Part shown: positions 1 to 8,026 of the stretch, piece after piece | How positions within the stretch are numbered: position 1 is the first letter of the stretch | How the letters are laid out: every line of letters starts with the position of its first letter | Source of the DNA: Chlamydiales bacterium | GTDB taxonomy: Bacteria; Chlamydiota; Chlamydiia; Chlamydiales; Simkaniaceae | Assembly: GCA_024233395.1 (NCBI GenBank) | Contig: JACKPR010000002.1 | Location: 1 to 64,000, forward strand | DNA: 64,000 bases | Reading direction: 5' to 3' | Position numbers and translations under genes: made by a program | The notes under the pieces: model-generated | What the model was told of the DNA's origin: nothing | Seen by the model: only the letters and a program-made list of their open reading frames with translations | Database searches by the model: none

Positions 1-2
1 TT

Positions 3-557
3 CTATCGTTCGATTGCGTAAATATCGGGAAGTCCCCGGTAATATTCCTTATAATCTAACCCATATCCTACAACAAAACGGTCTTCAATATCAAATAGGG
101 CAATATCGGGACGATAATCGGTATTATGAGGAACATCTTTTGAGAGAAGGACTAAAGATTTTACTGATGCAGGGTCTTTCTTTTCGACTTGAGAAACAAC
201 TTCAGCAAGGGTTTCTCCAGTATCAAAGATGTCATCGATCACAAGGATATGCTTTCCGGCAATCTCTAAATCATCGACTCCTTTTACCGTCAATTCTCCC
301 TTACTCCCATGCGTATAGCTTGAGCAGTGGATGGAATCAAGGCGGACAGGAAGATGAAGATGTCTCATGAGATCAGCAATTAGAATAAAAGCTCCTTTCA
401 TGATCATCACAATTGTAAGCTCTTGCCCATGATATAACTCTTCTAACTGTCGAGCAACTCTTTCGAGACGCTCTTCAATTTGATCAGAGTTAATGAGTAG
501 TTGTAGCTGTAGTTCGTTGCCCGGAGGGTGTTTCTTCTGAATGAGATTTTGATTCAT
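3..557 (-). CDS. hpt: Hypoxanthine phosphoribosyltransferase
   Basis: Purine-salvage enzyme that joins hypoxanthine or guanine to PRPP to make IMP or GMP in the cytosol. The 184-residue protein carries the PRPP-binding signature ILVIDDIFDTGETL at about residues 104-117, and the C-terminal region has the expected VGYGLDY segment. Length is normal for the family apart from about 20 extra N-terminal residues. That extension lies inside the 3' end of accC (68-nt overlap). The only in-frame ATG before the core domain is the one used here, so the overlap is probably real. It is last in a minus-strand run with efp, accB and accC. The family call is secure; the substrate preference is inferred. Confidence 0.93.
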   Translation of the reverse strand: MNQNLIQKKHPPGNELQLQLLINSDQIEERLERVARQLEELYHGQELTIVMIMKGAFILIADLMRHLHLPVRLDSIHCSSYTHGSKGELTVKGVDDLEIAGKHILVIDDIFDTGETLAEVVSQVEKKDPASVKSLVLLSKDVPHNTDYRPDIALFDIEDRFVVGYGLDYKEYYRGLPDIYAIER

Positions 558-1917
558 CGTTTACAAAGTTGCATCCTTCTTCAATCAAGCGATCTATAAA
601 ATCAAGATTATAATTTTCTCCTGATAAAAAGATAGGATTTTGAAGCATATATTGATGAAAAGGAATAGTAGAATCAACTCCACCAATATGAAATTCACGT
701 AATGCTCGTTTAGAAATTTCTATTGCCTCCTCTCGATCTTTCCCTTTGACAATGAGTTTTGCAATCATTGAATCGTAAAAAGGAGGAATTCTATATCCGG
801 AATAGCAGGCGCTATCGACACGAACATGAGGACCACCAGGAGGAATATAGTATTCAAGAAGTCCCGGCGAGGGCATAAAATTGCTTGAAGGATTTTCCGC
901 ATTGATACGAAATTCAAAAACATGCCCTTCAAAGCGAATACTTTTTTGCTTATAGGGAAGTTTTTCCCCCATTGCCGTTTTAATTTGTTCTTTGACAAGA
1001 TCGATTCCTGTGAGCTCTTCAGTAACTGTATGCTCTACCTGAATCCTTGTATTGACTTCCATAAAATAGAAGTTTTTCTTTTCGTCTAATAGGAACTCTA
1101 CAGTTCCCACTGTATGATATTTTGCAGCCTTAGCTAAATTCACAGCTGCTTCCCCCATTTTTTTACGGAGATGGGGAGTTATAAGAGGGCTTGGCGTTTC
1201 TTCAATCAGTTTTTGCCTTCTTCGTTGAATCGTGCAATCCCTTTCCCCTAAATGGACATAATTGCCATATTTATCGCCCAAAATTTGGATTTCAATATGG
1301 CGAGGACTCATGATCATTTTTTCGAGATAGATATCAGGATTTCCAAAAGAAGCTTCAGCTTCTGTTCTTGCAGCTGTATATTGTCTCACAAAATCATCTG
1401 CATCTTTAGAAATACGGATCCCTTTTCCTCCACCTCCAGCAGTTGCCTTAATGAAAACAGGGAACCCTATTTTCTTTGCTTCTTTTAAGGCTTCTTCCAC
1501 TGTTTCAACGATTCCTTTGGAACCAGGAATCACAGGACAACGAACACTTTTAGCAATACTCTTAGCTTGTGCCTTGTCTCCAAGAAGACCGATTGTTTTT
1601 GCAGAAGGTCCAATAAAAGTTATCCCACAACTTTCACATATCGATGCAAAGTTTGCATTTTCACTTAAGAAGCCATAGCCAGGATGGATTGCATCGGCAC
1701 CTGTAATTTCGCAGGCTGAAAGGATATTCGGAATTCTAAGGTAGGATTGGTTCGATGGCGCTTCACCAATACAAATGGCTTCATCAGCATGAAGAACATG
1801 AAGGGCTTCGCTATCTGCTTTCGAGTAAACAGCTACAGTCTGTAGCCCCAGCTCGTGACAGGCTCGAATAATTCGAACAGCAATTTCACCTCTATTAGCA
1901 ACTAAGACCTTTTTCAT
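490..1917 (-). CDS. accC: Acetyl-CoA carboxylase, biotin carboxylase subunit
   Basis: ATP-dependent carboxylation of biotin carried on AccB, the first half-reaction of fatty-acid synthesis. The ATP-grasp glycine loop GGGGKGI is at residues 161-167, and the catalytic segment MEVNTRIQVEHTVTEE (E287, N289, R291) is intact. At 475 residues it is about 25 longer than the usual 450. The extra part is a Ser/Thr-rich tail ending QRTTATTTH, which is the region overlapping hpt. accB lies 18 nt upstream, and this accB-accC order is also found in C. trachomatis. The carboxyltransferase subunits accA and accD are not in the window. Confidence 0.97.
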   Translation of the reverse strand: MKKVLVANRGEIAVRIIRACHELGLQTVAVYSKADSEALHVLHADEAICIGEAPSNQSYLRIPNILSACEITGADAIHPGYGFLSENANFASICESCGITFIGPSAKTIGLLGDKAQAKSIAKSVRCPVIPGSKGIVETVEEALKEAKKIGFPVFIKATAGGGGKGIRISKDADDFVRQYTAARTEAEASFGNPDIYLEKMIMSPRHIEIQILGDKYGNYVHLGERDCTIQRRRQKLIEETPSPLITPHLRKKMGEAAVNLAKAAKYHTVGTVEFLLDEKKNFYFMEVNTRIQVEHTVTEELTGIDLVKEQIKTAMGEKLPYKQKSIRFEGHVFEFRINAENPSSNFMPSPGLLEYYIPPGGPHVRVDSACYSGYRIPPFYDSMIAKLIVKGKDREEAIEISKRALREFHIGGVDSTIPFHQYMLQNPIFLSGENYNLDFIDRLIEEGCNFVNDESKSHSEETPSGQRTTATTTH

Positions 1918-1935
1918 AATTTATATCAACTCGTA

Positions 1936-2400
1936 TTAAGCAAGCTTTAAAAGTTTTGTTCCATATTCTACAGGATGTGCATTGTCGACATAAATTTCTG
2001 TCACGACCCCACTTTTACCTGCCTTAATTTCATTCATCACTTTCATCGCTTCAATGATACCAATAACAGTTTCTTCTGTTACAGTGTCCCCAACTTTTAC
2101 AAATGGATCTGCTTGAGGCGATGCTGCTGTATAAAATGTCCCAACCATCGGAGAGGTGACTTCATGTCCCCCTTTTGACTCTAGCTCTTTTGGTTCATTT
2201 TCTTTTTGAGGAAGTTTTTGCTGTACTTGAGTCTCAAGCTGAGGAGCCATCGTTTGAGCAGAAGGCGAATAAGGAATCGCCTCAAATTCACTCCCTCTTT
2301 CAAGTTCTAGCTCAAAGCCATTCTTATCTTTAAGGGCAACTCTTGTCATTCCCTTATCTTCCATTGCGGCCATGAGTTCTTTAATTTTTTCTAAATCCAC
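1936..2400 (-). CDS. accB: Biotin carboxyl carrier protein of acetyl-CoA carboxylase
   Basis: Carries biotin between AccC and the carboxyltransferase. The 154-residue protein has a short N-terminal helical part, a Gln/Pro/Glu-rich linker (about residues 45-78) and a C-terminal biotinyl domain. The biotinylation motif is EAMKVMNEI, with Lys120 as the acceptor. The linker and domain lengths are normal for bacterial BCCP. It sits 10 nt after efp and 18 nt before accC on the minus strand, so the three are probably co-transcribed. Confidence 0.97.
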   Translation of the reverse strand: MDLEKIKELMAAMEDKGMTRVALKDKNGFELELERGSEFEAIPYSPSAQTMAPQLETQVQQKLPQKENEPKELESKGGHEVTSPMVGTFYTAASPQADPFVKVGDTVTEETVIGIIEAMKVMNEIKAGKSGVVTEIYVDNAHPVEYGTKLLKLA

Positions 2401-2410
2401 TCTCTATCTC

Positions 2411-2971
2411 CTAAATTCTCTGTACATATTCTCCAAGATGGGTATCAACTTTAATAATATCACCCACTTCAATAAACAGAGGTACTTCCACCTTAGCTCC
2501 TGTCTCTAAAATTGCAATTTTACTTGCAGAAGAAACAGAAACCTTTGATTTTATATCTTCTAGCTTAACAATCATAAGCTCTAAAAACTGAGGAAGTTCT
2601 ATAGAGAAAATTGTTTCTCCATAAAACATGGCTTTAATTTGAATCCCTTCTTTTAAATAGTTGACTTTATCACCAACAACATCTGCTGAAACAACGACTT
2701 CATCTAGCTCATCGATATCGAGGAAAAGATAATCTTTTCCTTCTAAATAAAGAAACTCTAAGCGCCTCTCACTTAGAGTTACCTCTTCAATGGTTTGATC
2801 CAATTTGAAGTTTTTCTCAATCACCTCATCAGACATGAGGTTTTTCAGCTTTGTCTTAATAAAGGGAACCCCTTTGGCGACAGTTACTTTAACACTTGTC
2901 TCTACTCGATAGATCTTTCCATCAAGAGAAAGGGTTGTTCCAGGTGAAATTTGATTACTTGTTGTTACCAT
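2411..2971 (-). CDS. efp: Elongation factor P
   Basis: Ribosome-binding factor that relieves stalling at proline runs. The 186 residues cover the three OB/KOW domains of EF-P and end in the conserved VDTHLGEYVQRI. Aligned by eye to E. coli EF-P, the tip loop here is VAKGVPF instead of PGKGQAF. The modifiable lysine is kept (K33), but its neighbours differ. Chlamydiae usually carry two EF-P genes; this one sits beside accB, as efp_1 does in C. trachomatis. The ATG lies 5 nt from the end of a 168-bp palindromic element, and the only Shine-Dalgarno-like sequence (GGGATAGG) is inside that element's arm. Confidence 0.95.
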   Translation of the reverse strand: MVTTSNQISPGTTLSLDGKIYRVETSVKVTVAKGVPFIKTKLKNLMSDEVIEKNFKLDQTIEEVTLSERRLEFLYLEGKDYLFLDIDELDEVVVSADVVGDKVNYLKEGIQIKAMFYGETIFSIELPQFLELMIVKLEDIKSKVSVSSASKIAILETGAKVEVPLFIEVGDIIKVDTHLGEYVQRI

Positions 2972-2976
2972 GTATG

Positions 2977-3144
2977 AATGAACCTATCCCAATAATCACT
3001 TTTTGTTATTTTTTGCCTTTTCAGCAACTTTTAATCCTTTATTTGAAGCTATTGTCAAAAGACAAGGCTGAAAAATAAAGGACTAAAAGTTGCAGGAAAA
3101 CTCATAAAAATCCCAATAAAAGTGATTATTGGGATAGGTTCATT
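2977..3144. repeat. 168-bp nested palindromic element
   Basis: The outer arms 2977-3003 and 3118-3144 are a perfect 27-bp inverted repeat. The inner arms 3024-3044 and 3073-3093 match over 21 bp with one mismatch. The centre TTGTC-AAAA-GACAA (3052-3065) closes the structure, so the whole piece can fold into one long stem with bulges. It fills the gap exactly: one base after the HAD stop codon and 5 nt before the efp start. No open reading frame lies inside. It resembles a MITE or REP-type element, but no second copy was found in the window. Confidence 0.85.
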
Positions 3145-3145
3145 G

Positions 3146-3823
3146 TTAACCAACAATTTTAAAAGTTTCCAAAAGGGCTTTCAACTCTTTTAGATATAAA
3201 ATGGTATAATCAACGTCCTTTTTAAATCCAGTATTACCTAAACCCCTTCCCCATTTGAGTTGAACAGTTTTGTACCCAAGTTCCTTAGCTGGAGTGAGAT
3301 CAAGAGAAATCCTATCTCCACAAACGATAGCATTTAATGGAGAAATCCCCATTTCTTCACTCACTTTTTGGTAGATCTTTTTTTTATCTCCATCTGTACA
3401 GAAATAAAGTTTAGTAAAAAATTGAGTTGAAATTCCCGCCTGCTTCATCTTTTCCCTCTGAATCTTTTCTTTTCCCTTTGTCACTAAAACTAAAGGATGA
3501 CTAACAGAAAGCTCTTCTAACACTTCAATTGCATCTTCGACAGGTTGAATCGGTTCACTAAAAATAGGGTTTTCATAAATAGCTTTTAGTGCCACATCCA
3601 AGCATTGAGCAGGCGCGTTATTAATCTCTAAAAATTCTCGGATTGCTTCCCCAGAACTCACGTGAAATGTATTGAGCCTTAAAAGTTCCTCATAAGAGCG
3701 GTTGAAATTTGCTAATGAAAGACCGACTCCCTCCATTGCTTTGAGAGCATTTTTCAAAACACCGGGCAATATCGAACCACTCGTGTCAATAAGAGTATCG
3801 TCCAAATCAAAGATGATCAACAA
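3146..3823 (-). CDS. HAD-family hydrolase, phosphoglycolate phosphatase-like
   Basis: Haloacid-dehalogenase-type phosphatase of 225 residues. Motif I is FDLDDTLID near the N-terminus, motif II is LVLVTKG at about residues 117-123, and motif IV is CGDRISLDLTPAKELGY (about 168-184). The segment between motifs I and II is a helical cap of the phosphoglycolate-phosphatase type. The substrate cannot be told from sequence. The start is a TTG that overlaps the end of the yvcK-like gene by 17 nt, which indicates translational coupling. The stop codon abuts a palindromic element. Confidence 0.85.
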   Translation of the reverse strand: MLIIFDLDDTLIDTSGSILPGVLKNALKAMEGVGLSLANFNRSYEELLRLNTFHVSSGEAIREFLEINNAPAQCLDVALKAIYENPIFSEPIQPVEDAIEVLEELSVSHPLVLVTKGKEKIQREKMKQAGISTQFFTKLYFCTDGDKKKIYQKVSEEMGISPLNAIVCGDRISLDLTPAKELGYKTVQLKWGRGLGNTGFKKDVDYTILYLKELKALLETFKIVG

Positions 3824-4772
3824 TTTTCATTATCTCTTTTGTTACTTGTGTTGAGTTATGACGAATCAAACTTCGGGTAATTAAAGTATCCCCTTTACGG
3901 CTTTGAGAAAGCTCTCCAAGAAGAGGCGCTGAAATTATTCGAGCTCCAGTCATATCATTTTCTACCAACTCACCCTCTTCGGCATATTTTTCAATCAGTT
4001 CCTGATCGGGGATCTGGTTATTTACAAGGATATAGTCAAAAATATCGTCTCCTAAATAGGTCACAATTTCATTTAAATAATGACTAACCTTATATCCTGT
4101 AGTTTGTCCTTTTCGATTCATTAAATTTGCAATGAAAACTTTTTTCGCATGGGATTCTCTTAGTGCTTGGCTCACCCCACCGACTAAAAGGTTAGGGATG
4201 ATAGAGGTATGGAGACCTCCAGGACCTAAAATAATTAGGTCAGCATTACGAATTTCACTAATGGCATGAGGATTAGATTCTGGAAAAGGCTCGAGGTAAA
4301 TTTTGTTGTACCCTTTATCAATTTCATGTGAGAGATAAATCTCTTTCTCCCCTTCTAGAATCTTCCGATTCTTAAGAATCATCTTTAACCGTACTTGGTG
4401 TGTTGTGACAGGAATAACCTTTCCCTTAATAAAGAGAATACGTCCCATCTCTTCGACAGCGCGTTCAAAACTCCCCGTGACCTTTTCTAGAGCTGAAAGA
4501 AGGAGGTTCCCTAAACTATGCCCTCCAAGTCCTCCATTTTCAAAACGATAATTCATGACACTACGCATGAGTCGAGAAGAATCGGAAAGGGCAACTAAAC
4601 ATTGTCGGACATCTCCGGGAGGTAAAACTCCCAGTTCATCCCGAAGAATTCCCGTACTTCCCCCGTCATCTGCCATTGAAACAATCGCGCTAAGATCAAC
4701 GTTGTGTTTTTTTAGGCCTCTAAGAACAGTGAAATTTCCTGTTCCTCCCCCCATAACAACAACCTTCTTCAT
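3807..4772 (-). CDS. yvcK: YvcK/GlmR-like (CofD-family fold) protein
   Basis: The 321-residue protein opens with the nucleotide-binding glycine motif VVMGGGTGNFTVLRGL and the family segment SMADDGGSTGILRDELG at about residues 32-48, followed by PPGDVRQCLVALS. These are hallmarks of the YvcK/GlmR branch of the CofD superfamily. In Bacillus, YvcK/GlmR binds UDP-GlcNAc and helps balance carbon flow into cell-wall precursors. Whether it does so here is inference. It overlaps rpe by 4 nt and HAD by 17 nt, so these three form one unit. Confidence 0.88.
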   Translation of the reverse strand: MKKVVVMGGGTGNFTVLRGLKKHNVDLSAIVSMADDGGSTGILRDELGVLPPGDVRQCLVALSDSSRLMRSVMNYRFENGGLGGHSLGNLLLSALEKVTGSFERAVEEMGRILFIKGKVIPVTTHQVRLKMILKNRKILEGEKEIYLSHEIDKGYNKIYLEPFPESNPHAISEIRNADLIILGPGGLHTSIIPNLLVGGVSQALRESHAKKVFIANLMNRKGQTTGYKVSHYLNEIVTYLGDDIFDYILVNNQIPDQELIEKYAEEGELVENDMTGARIISAPLLGELSQSRKGDTLITRSLIRHNSTQVTKEIMKIVDHL

Positions 4773-5470
4773 CCACGGAGTCCTTTAATTTTTTCCTTCA
4801 TATCTTCTCCTTTGAAAAGATAAGTCCCAGCCACGAGATGATTTGCTCCTGCTTTAATCGCTAGAGGAGCTGTTTTATCATCAATCCCTCCATCGACTTG
4901 AATATCAAAAGGGGGAAGGATTTCTCCTTCCTTAGGGACTTTTCCTCCTTTGCGAATATTCAATTTATCACAAAGACTTCGAGCAAATTCAATTTTATCT
5001 AAAACTTCAGGAATAAATGCCTGTCCACCAAACCCGGGATGCACTGTCATCAAGAGCATTTTGTCACATTTATCGAGATATTTTGGAATAAGACTTTCAC
5101 TTGTTTCAGGACAAAAAGCTAGTCCTGCATGGACATTGCATGTGCGAATGTAATTCAAGGTGTCTTCCACATCTTCTGTTGCTTCAACATGAAAAGTAAT
5201 ACAATCGGCGCCATTTTCCACTAAACGCTCGATATAGTCGTAAGGGTGATAAACCATGATGTGAACATCAAGGTAAAGATCGGTTGCTCGATTAATCGCG
5301 GCTAGTCCTTTAGGACTTAAGGAAAGATTGGGAACAAAGTGACCATCCATAATATCAAAATGGATTGCATCAGCCCCTGCTTGTTCTGCCCGCTTTGCTT
5401 CATCGGCTAAGTAACCAAAGTCTGCTGCAAAAATTGAGGGCTCAATGTAAATCTGATTATCCGTTGTCAT
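4769..5470 (-). CDS. rpe: Ribulose-phosphate 3-epimerase
   Basis: Pentose-phosphate-pathway enzyme interconverting ribulose-5-P and xylulose-5-P. This is a TIM barrel with the metal-site segments HFDIMDGHFVPN and TVHPGFGGQ, and the phosphate-binding C-terminal segments DGGID and AGTYLF. I chose the ATG at 5470 (MTTDNQIYIEPSIFAAD, 233 residues) because this gives the family's usual length. The open frame extends 32 codons further upstream, but that part has no family resemblance. Rpe sits next to efp/accB in C. trachomatis too. Confidence 0.95.
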   Translation of the reverse strand: MTTDNQIYIEPSIFAADFGYLADEAKRAEQAGADAIHFDIMDGHFVPNLSLSPKGLAAINRATDLYLDVHIMVYHPYDYIERLVENGADCITFHVEATEDVEDTLNYIRTCNVHAGLAFCPETSESLIPKYLDKCDKMLLMTVHPGFGGQAFIPEVLDKIEFARSLCDKLNIRKGGKVPKEGEILPPFDIQVDGGIDDKTAPLAIKAGANHLVAGTYLFKGEDMKEKIKGLRG

Positions 5471-5528
5471 ATGGTTCCAATTATAAACGGAAGTCTCGAA
5501 TATTATCAAACGAGGTTTTGTACATTTT

Positions 5529-7136
5529 TTATTTTGAAACAAAACCTTTGTAAATCCTCTCGTCATATTCGAGATCTAAAGTAATGAGAGAGGTTGAAAG
5601 CTCTTGAAATTTTTCTAGTGCATGACTATCGGCCACAATATAACAATGTCCCCCTTCTTCTTTTGTAACAAAATCTTGTTGGGTTTGCATTTTTTCAAGA
5701 AGAAGAAGGAAAAGATTTTTGAGGATTTTAGAATCCAAAAGACTTCTTTTTTCTAGAGGGAAGAGGGAGTGAAAAAAGTTTTCAAGAAGGTGATGGTGCC
5801 GTTTTCCAATTGAGTCAAGATCTTTTTCTAAGGCCTTAAAAACTTCATTTTGCTTAGAAATCATTCCTCCATTGTAATCGCGGATCTCCCCAAAGATTGC
5901 ATGAAGCTTATGGAGAATACTCTGACGGGCACGATAAAGATCAATCGAGTGATCCTCACGTAAGAATTCTTTTAAAGGTAGCTGCACCTTAAAAACGGCA
6001 GCTTCTTTTGGATATTTTTTTCTGAGCATTCCGAGCTGCTTAATCCGGTCGATTTTTGGGCGCAAAGGAGAAGCTAAAAGAACATCCTCAAGGGGAGGCA
6101 TTTTGGGAAGTAAAAGACGCGCTAAAATGACAGTGAAAACAAGGTTTGTTTCGGTTTGTTTTTCAAAGGAGAGAATAACCTGTGGAAGATCTCTTGCAAA
6201 ACGAAGTTCCTGCCCCAAAGTGACAACATATTTTAGAATTTCTTCTTCATTGCGAGGCATGAAAAGGGTACGTTGAAGATGTTCGACCTTTCCTTTAATC
6301 GCACGTGAAAGCCATCTTTTTAGATCGACAATCTCTTCGCGTTCAAATCCTCCCGCTTTCTCAATCTCTAGTGTGATCAGATGAAGAGGTTTCTCTCCTT
6401 CTTTATCCAGATAATCACTCCCTACAACTAGTTCAGCCTCAGGAATAATATTTTGGATGGCTTTCAGAAGATGCCCTTTCTTAAAAAGTTCATTTTCTCG
6501 CAGCATATTCATCCCAATCACAACCTCCAAAGCTTCTTTTTGCCCTAAGGGAAGATTCAAACGGCGGTGCATAATCTTCACTTCAACATAACGCTGTTTA
6601 GGGGCTTTTTCAGATTTTAAACAAATCTGTTTGCGAGCTAAATAAAGAGCCATTAATGTTTGCGCTATTTCGCGAACACTTCTGATACGAAAGTATTGAT
6701 CAGAAAAGCTAAGAAAAAACTGTTGCATTTCTGAAAATAGATCGTAGTCAAACGATTTGGGGAAACGACGAATCATTCCTAAGATTTTGTCTTGGATTAA
6801 ACCTCTTTTTTCATCCATTGAAAGAACTTTCATTTCTAAGATCCGAGCGGCATGGTAGGGAGAACAAACTCCCAGCTCTAATTCATAGAGAATCCTTTCA
6901 AAGTACCTTTGGAGTTCAGGAGAAAATTCGTTAAAAGAAACCGTTGCTAAAAGAAATGTTTTGTTAACGCGATCAAGAGAAAAGTGATCGGGATAGGCAT
7001 TTTTAAAAGGAATGTTTGTGACCATGTTTAAAATAAATTTACGGATGAATGGTCGGTCCTCAGAAAGAAGACGAAGCGTCAGGCCTTGAGAAGTATCAAG
7101 CTCTGCACTTGGTACTTGTTTCGATATAACCTTCAT
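5529..7136 (-). CDS. Hypothetical protein, 535 residues
   Basis: Not recognised. The predicted start is the ATG at 7136, preceded by AAAAAGG at suitable spacing; it lies 41 nt inside the 3' end of lysC. The protein is largely helical by eye, rich in Leu, Lys, Glu and Phe, with no signal peptide or obvious membrane span and no nucleotide-binding motif that I could see. The middle contains a stretch resembling a conserved fold (AELVVGSDYLDKEGEKPLHL), but no family was identified. The overlap with lysC and the short gap to rpe suggest co-transcription with both. Confidence 0.75.
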   Translation of the reverse strand: MKVISKQVPSAELDTSQGLTLRLLSEDRPFIRKFILNMVTNIPFKNAYPDHFSLDRVNKTFLLATVSFNEFSPELQRYFERILYELELGVCSPYHAARILEMKVLSMDEKRGLIQDKILGMIRRFPKSFDYDLFSEMQQFFLSFSDQYFRIRSVREIAQTLMALYLARKQICLKSEKAPKQRYVEVKIMHRRLNLPLGQKEALEVVIGMNMLRENELFKKGHLLKAIQNIIPEAELVVGSDYLDKEGEKPLHLITLEIEKAGGFEREEIVDLKRWLSRAIKGKVEHLQRTLFMPRNEEEILKYVVTLGQELRFARDLPQVILSFEKQTETNLVFTVILARLLLPKMPPLEDVLLASPLRPKIDRIKQLGMLRKKYPKEAAVFKVQLPLKEFLREDHSIDLYRARQSILHKLHAIFGEIRDYNGGMISKQNEVFKALEKDLDSIGKRHHHLLENFFHSLFPLEKRSLLDSKILKNLFLLLLEKMQTQQDFVTKEEGGHCYIVADSHALEKFQELSTSLITLDLEYDERIYKGFVSK

Positions 7137-7881
7137 ATACTGGCCTTTTTTCCACAGCATCCCCGTGAATCCACGTCCCTGGAAAACACGTTCTATGCTC
7201 TTTCTTAAAAGACTTTACGTGTAAAGGCATTCCGTTTTTTGATGCAAGTAAAATAGCCCTTTTATGAAGAACAAACTCTGGAAATGTCAAAGCCTCTTCA
7301 AAGGAAAGTTCCGATAGCAATGTGGCTTGCGGGTCTTTTTTGGGATCTTTTGTGTAGATCCCTTCCACATCTTTGTAAAACTCGACATTTTCAGCGCCAA
7401 GGGCTGCAGCAAGAGCGACAGCAGATGTATCACTTCCTCCGCGACCCAGTGTTGTGATTTCTTTTTCATGACTCACCCCTTGAAACCCCCCAATAATCAC
7501 CACCTTCCCTTCATCCAGATGTTTTTCGACCCGAATCGGGCGAACATCTTCAATAAAAGCGTCATTATGATGGTTGCACGTGATTATCCCCGATTGACTC
7601 CCCGTTAAACTAATCGCAGGGATTTTTCTTTCTTCTAGAGCCATTGCAAGAAGAGCCATGCTCACCCTTTCCCCTACAGAAAGGAGCATATCCATCTCCC
7701 GCTTTGCAGGGTTTTTAGCGACTTGATACGCCAATGCCGTCAGCTCATCGGTGACATCCCCCATCGCGCTAACAACGACCACAATCCGCCCCTCTTTCTC
7801 CCCAATAATATCTGCAACATTTCCAAAGTGCTCAGGGGTTTCTAGGGCAGCACCACCAAATTTCATCACTAGTGTCTTCAT
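7096..7881 (-). CDS. lysC: Aspartokinase, catalytic domain only
   Basis: Phosphorylates aspartate, the first step to diaminopimelate, lysine and threonine. The kinase motifs are all present: KFGGAA near the N-terminus, LSVGERVS, and TLGRGGSDTSAVALA. The protein is only 261 residues, against about 430-450 for a normal aspartokinase. It stops just after PGTWIHGD, where the two regulatory ACT domains should begin. The ATG at 7881 is preferred because the open frame upstream runs into the terminator at 7921-7953. No frameshifted ACT remnant was seen downstream, where the next gene overlaps. A short, possibly feedback-insensitive enzyme is the simplest reading. Confidence 0.9.
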   Translation of the reverse strand: MKTLVMKFGGAALETPEHFGNVADIIGEKEGRIVVVVSAMGDVTDELTALAYQVAKNPAKREMDMLLSVGERVSMALLAMALEERKIPAISLTGSQSGIITCNHHNDAFIEDVRPIRVEKHLDEGKVVIIGGFQGVSHEKEITTLGRGGSDTSAVALAAALGAENVEFYKDVEGIYTKDPKKDPQATLLSELSFEEALTFPEFVLHKRAILLASKNGMPLHVKSFKKEHRTCFPGTWIHGDAVEKRPVYEGYIETSTKCRA

Positions 7882-7920
7882 AAAAACCATACTAGACGTT
7901 CGAAACGTTTGAAATCTATG

Positions 7921-7953
7921 AAAAAACCCCTCGGCTTGCAACCGAGGGGTTTT
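7921..7953 (-). terminator. Rho-independent terminator
   Basis: GC-rich hairpin: AACCCCTCGG pairs with CCGAGGGGTT around a loop of about 7 nt. Read on the minus strand it is followed by a run of T. It lies downstream of the PP2C-like gene and upstream of the lysC start, so it separates the two transcripts and excludes the longer lysC start at 7941. The stem is symmetrical enough to work on the plus strand as well. Confidence 0.85.
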
Positions 7954-8026
7954 GAAAGGTGTGATTTGTAAAGCACCTGTCTCTTACCAATGCTGGTACT
8001 AAGCACGCGCTCTATTGCAACCTGCC

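Noticed and set aside
7954..8026. tRNA-like sequence: a CTTTACA-type anticodon loop and a T-loop-like TTGCAAG on the minus strand
   Set aside because: Arms do not pair into a cloverleaf, no acceptor stem forms, and the T-loop-like part is the loop of a terminator hairpin.
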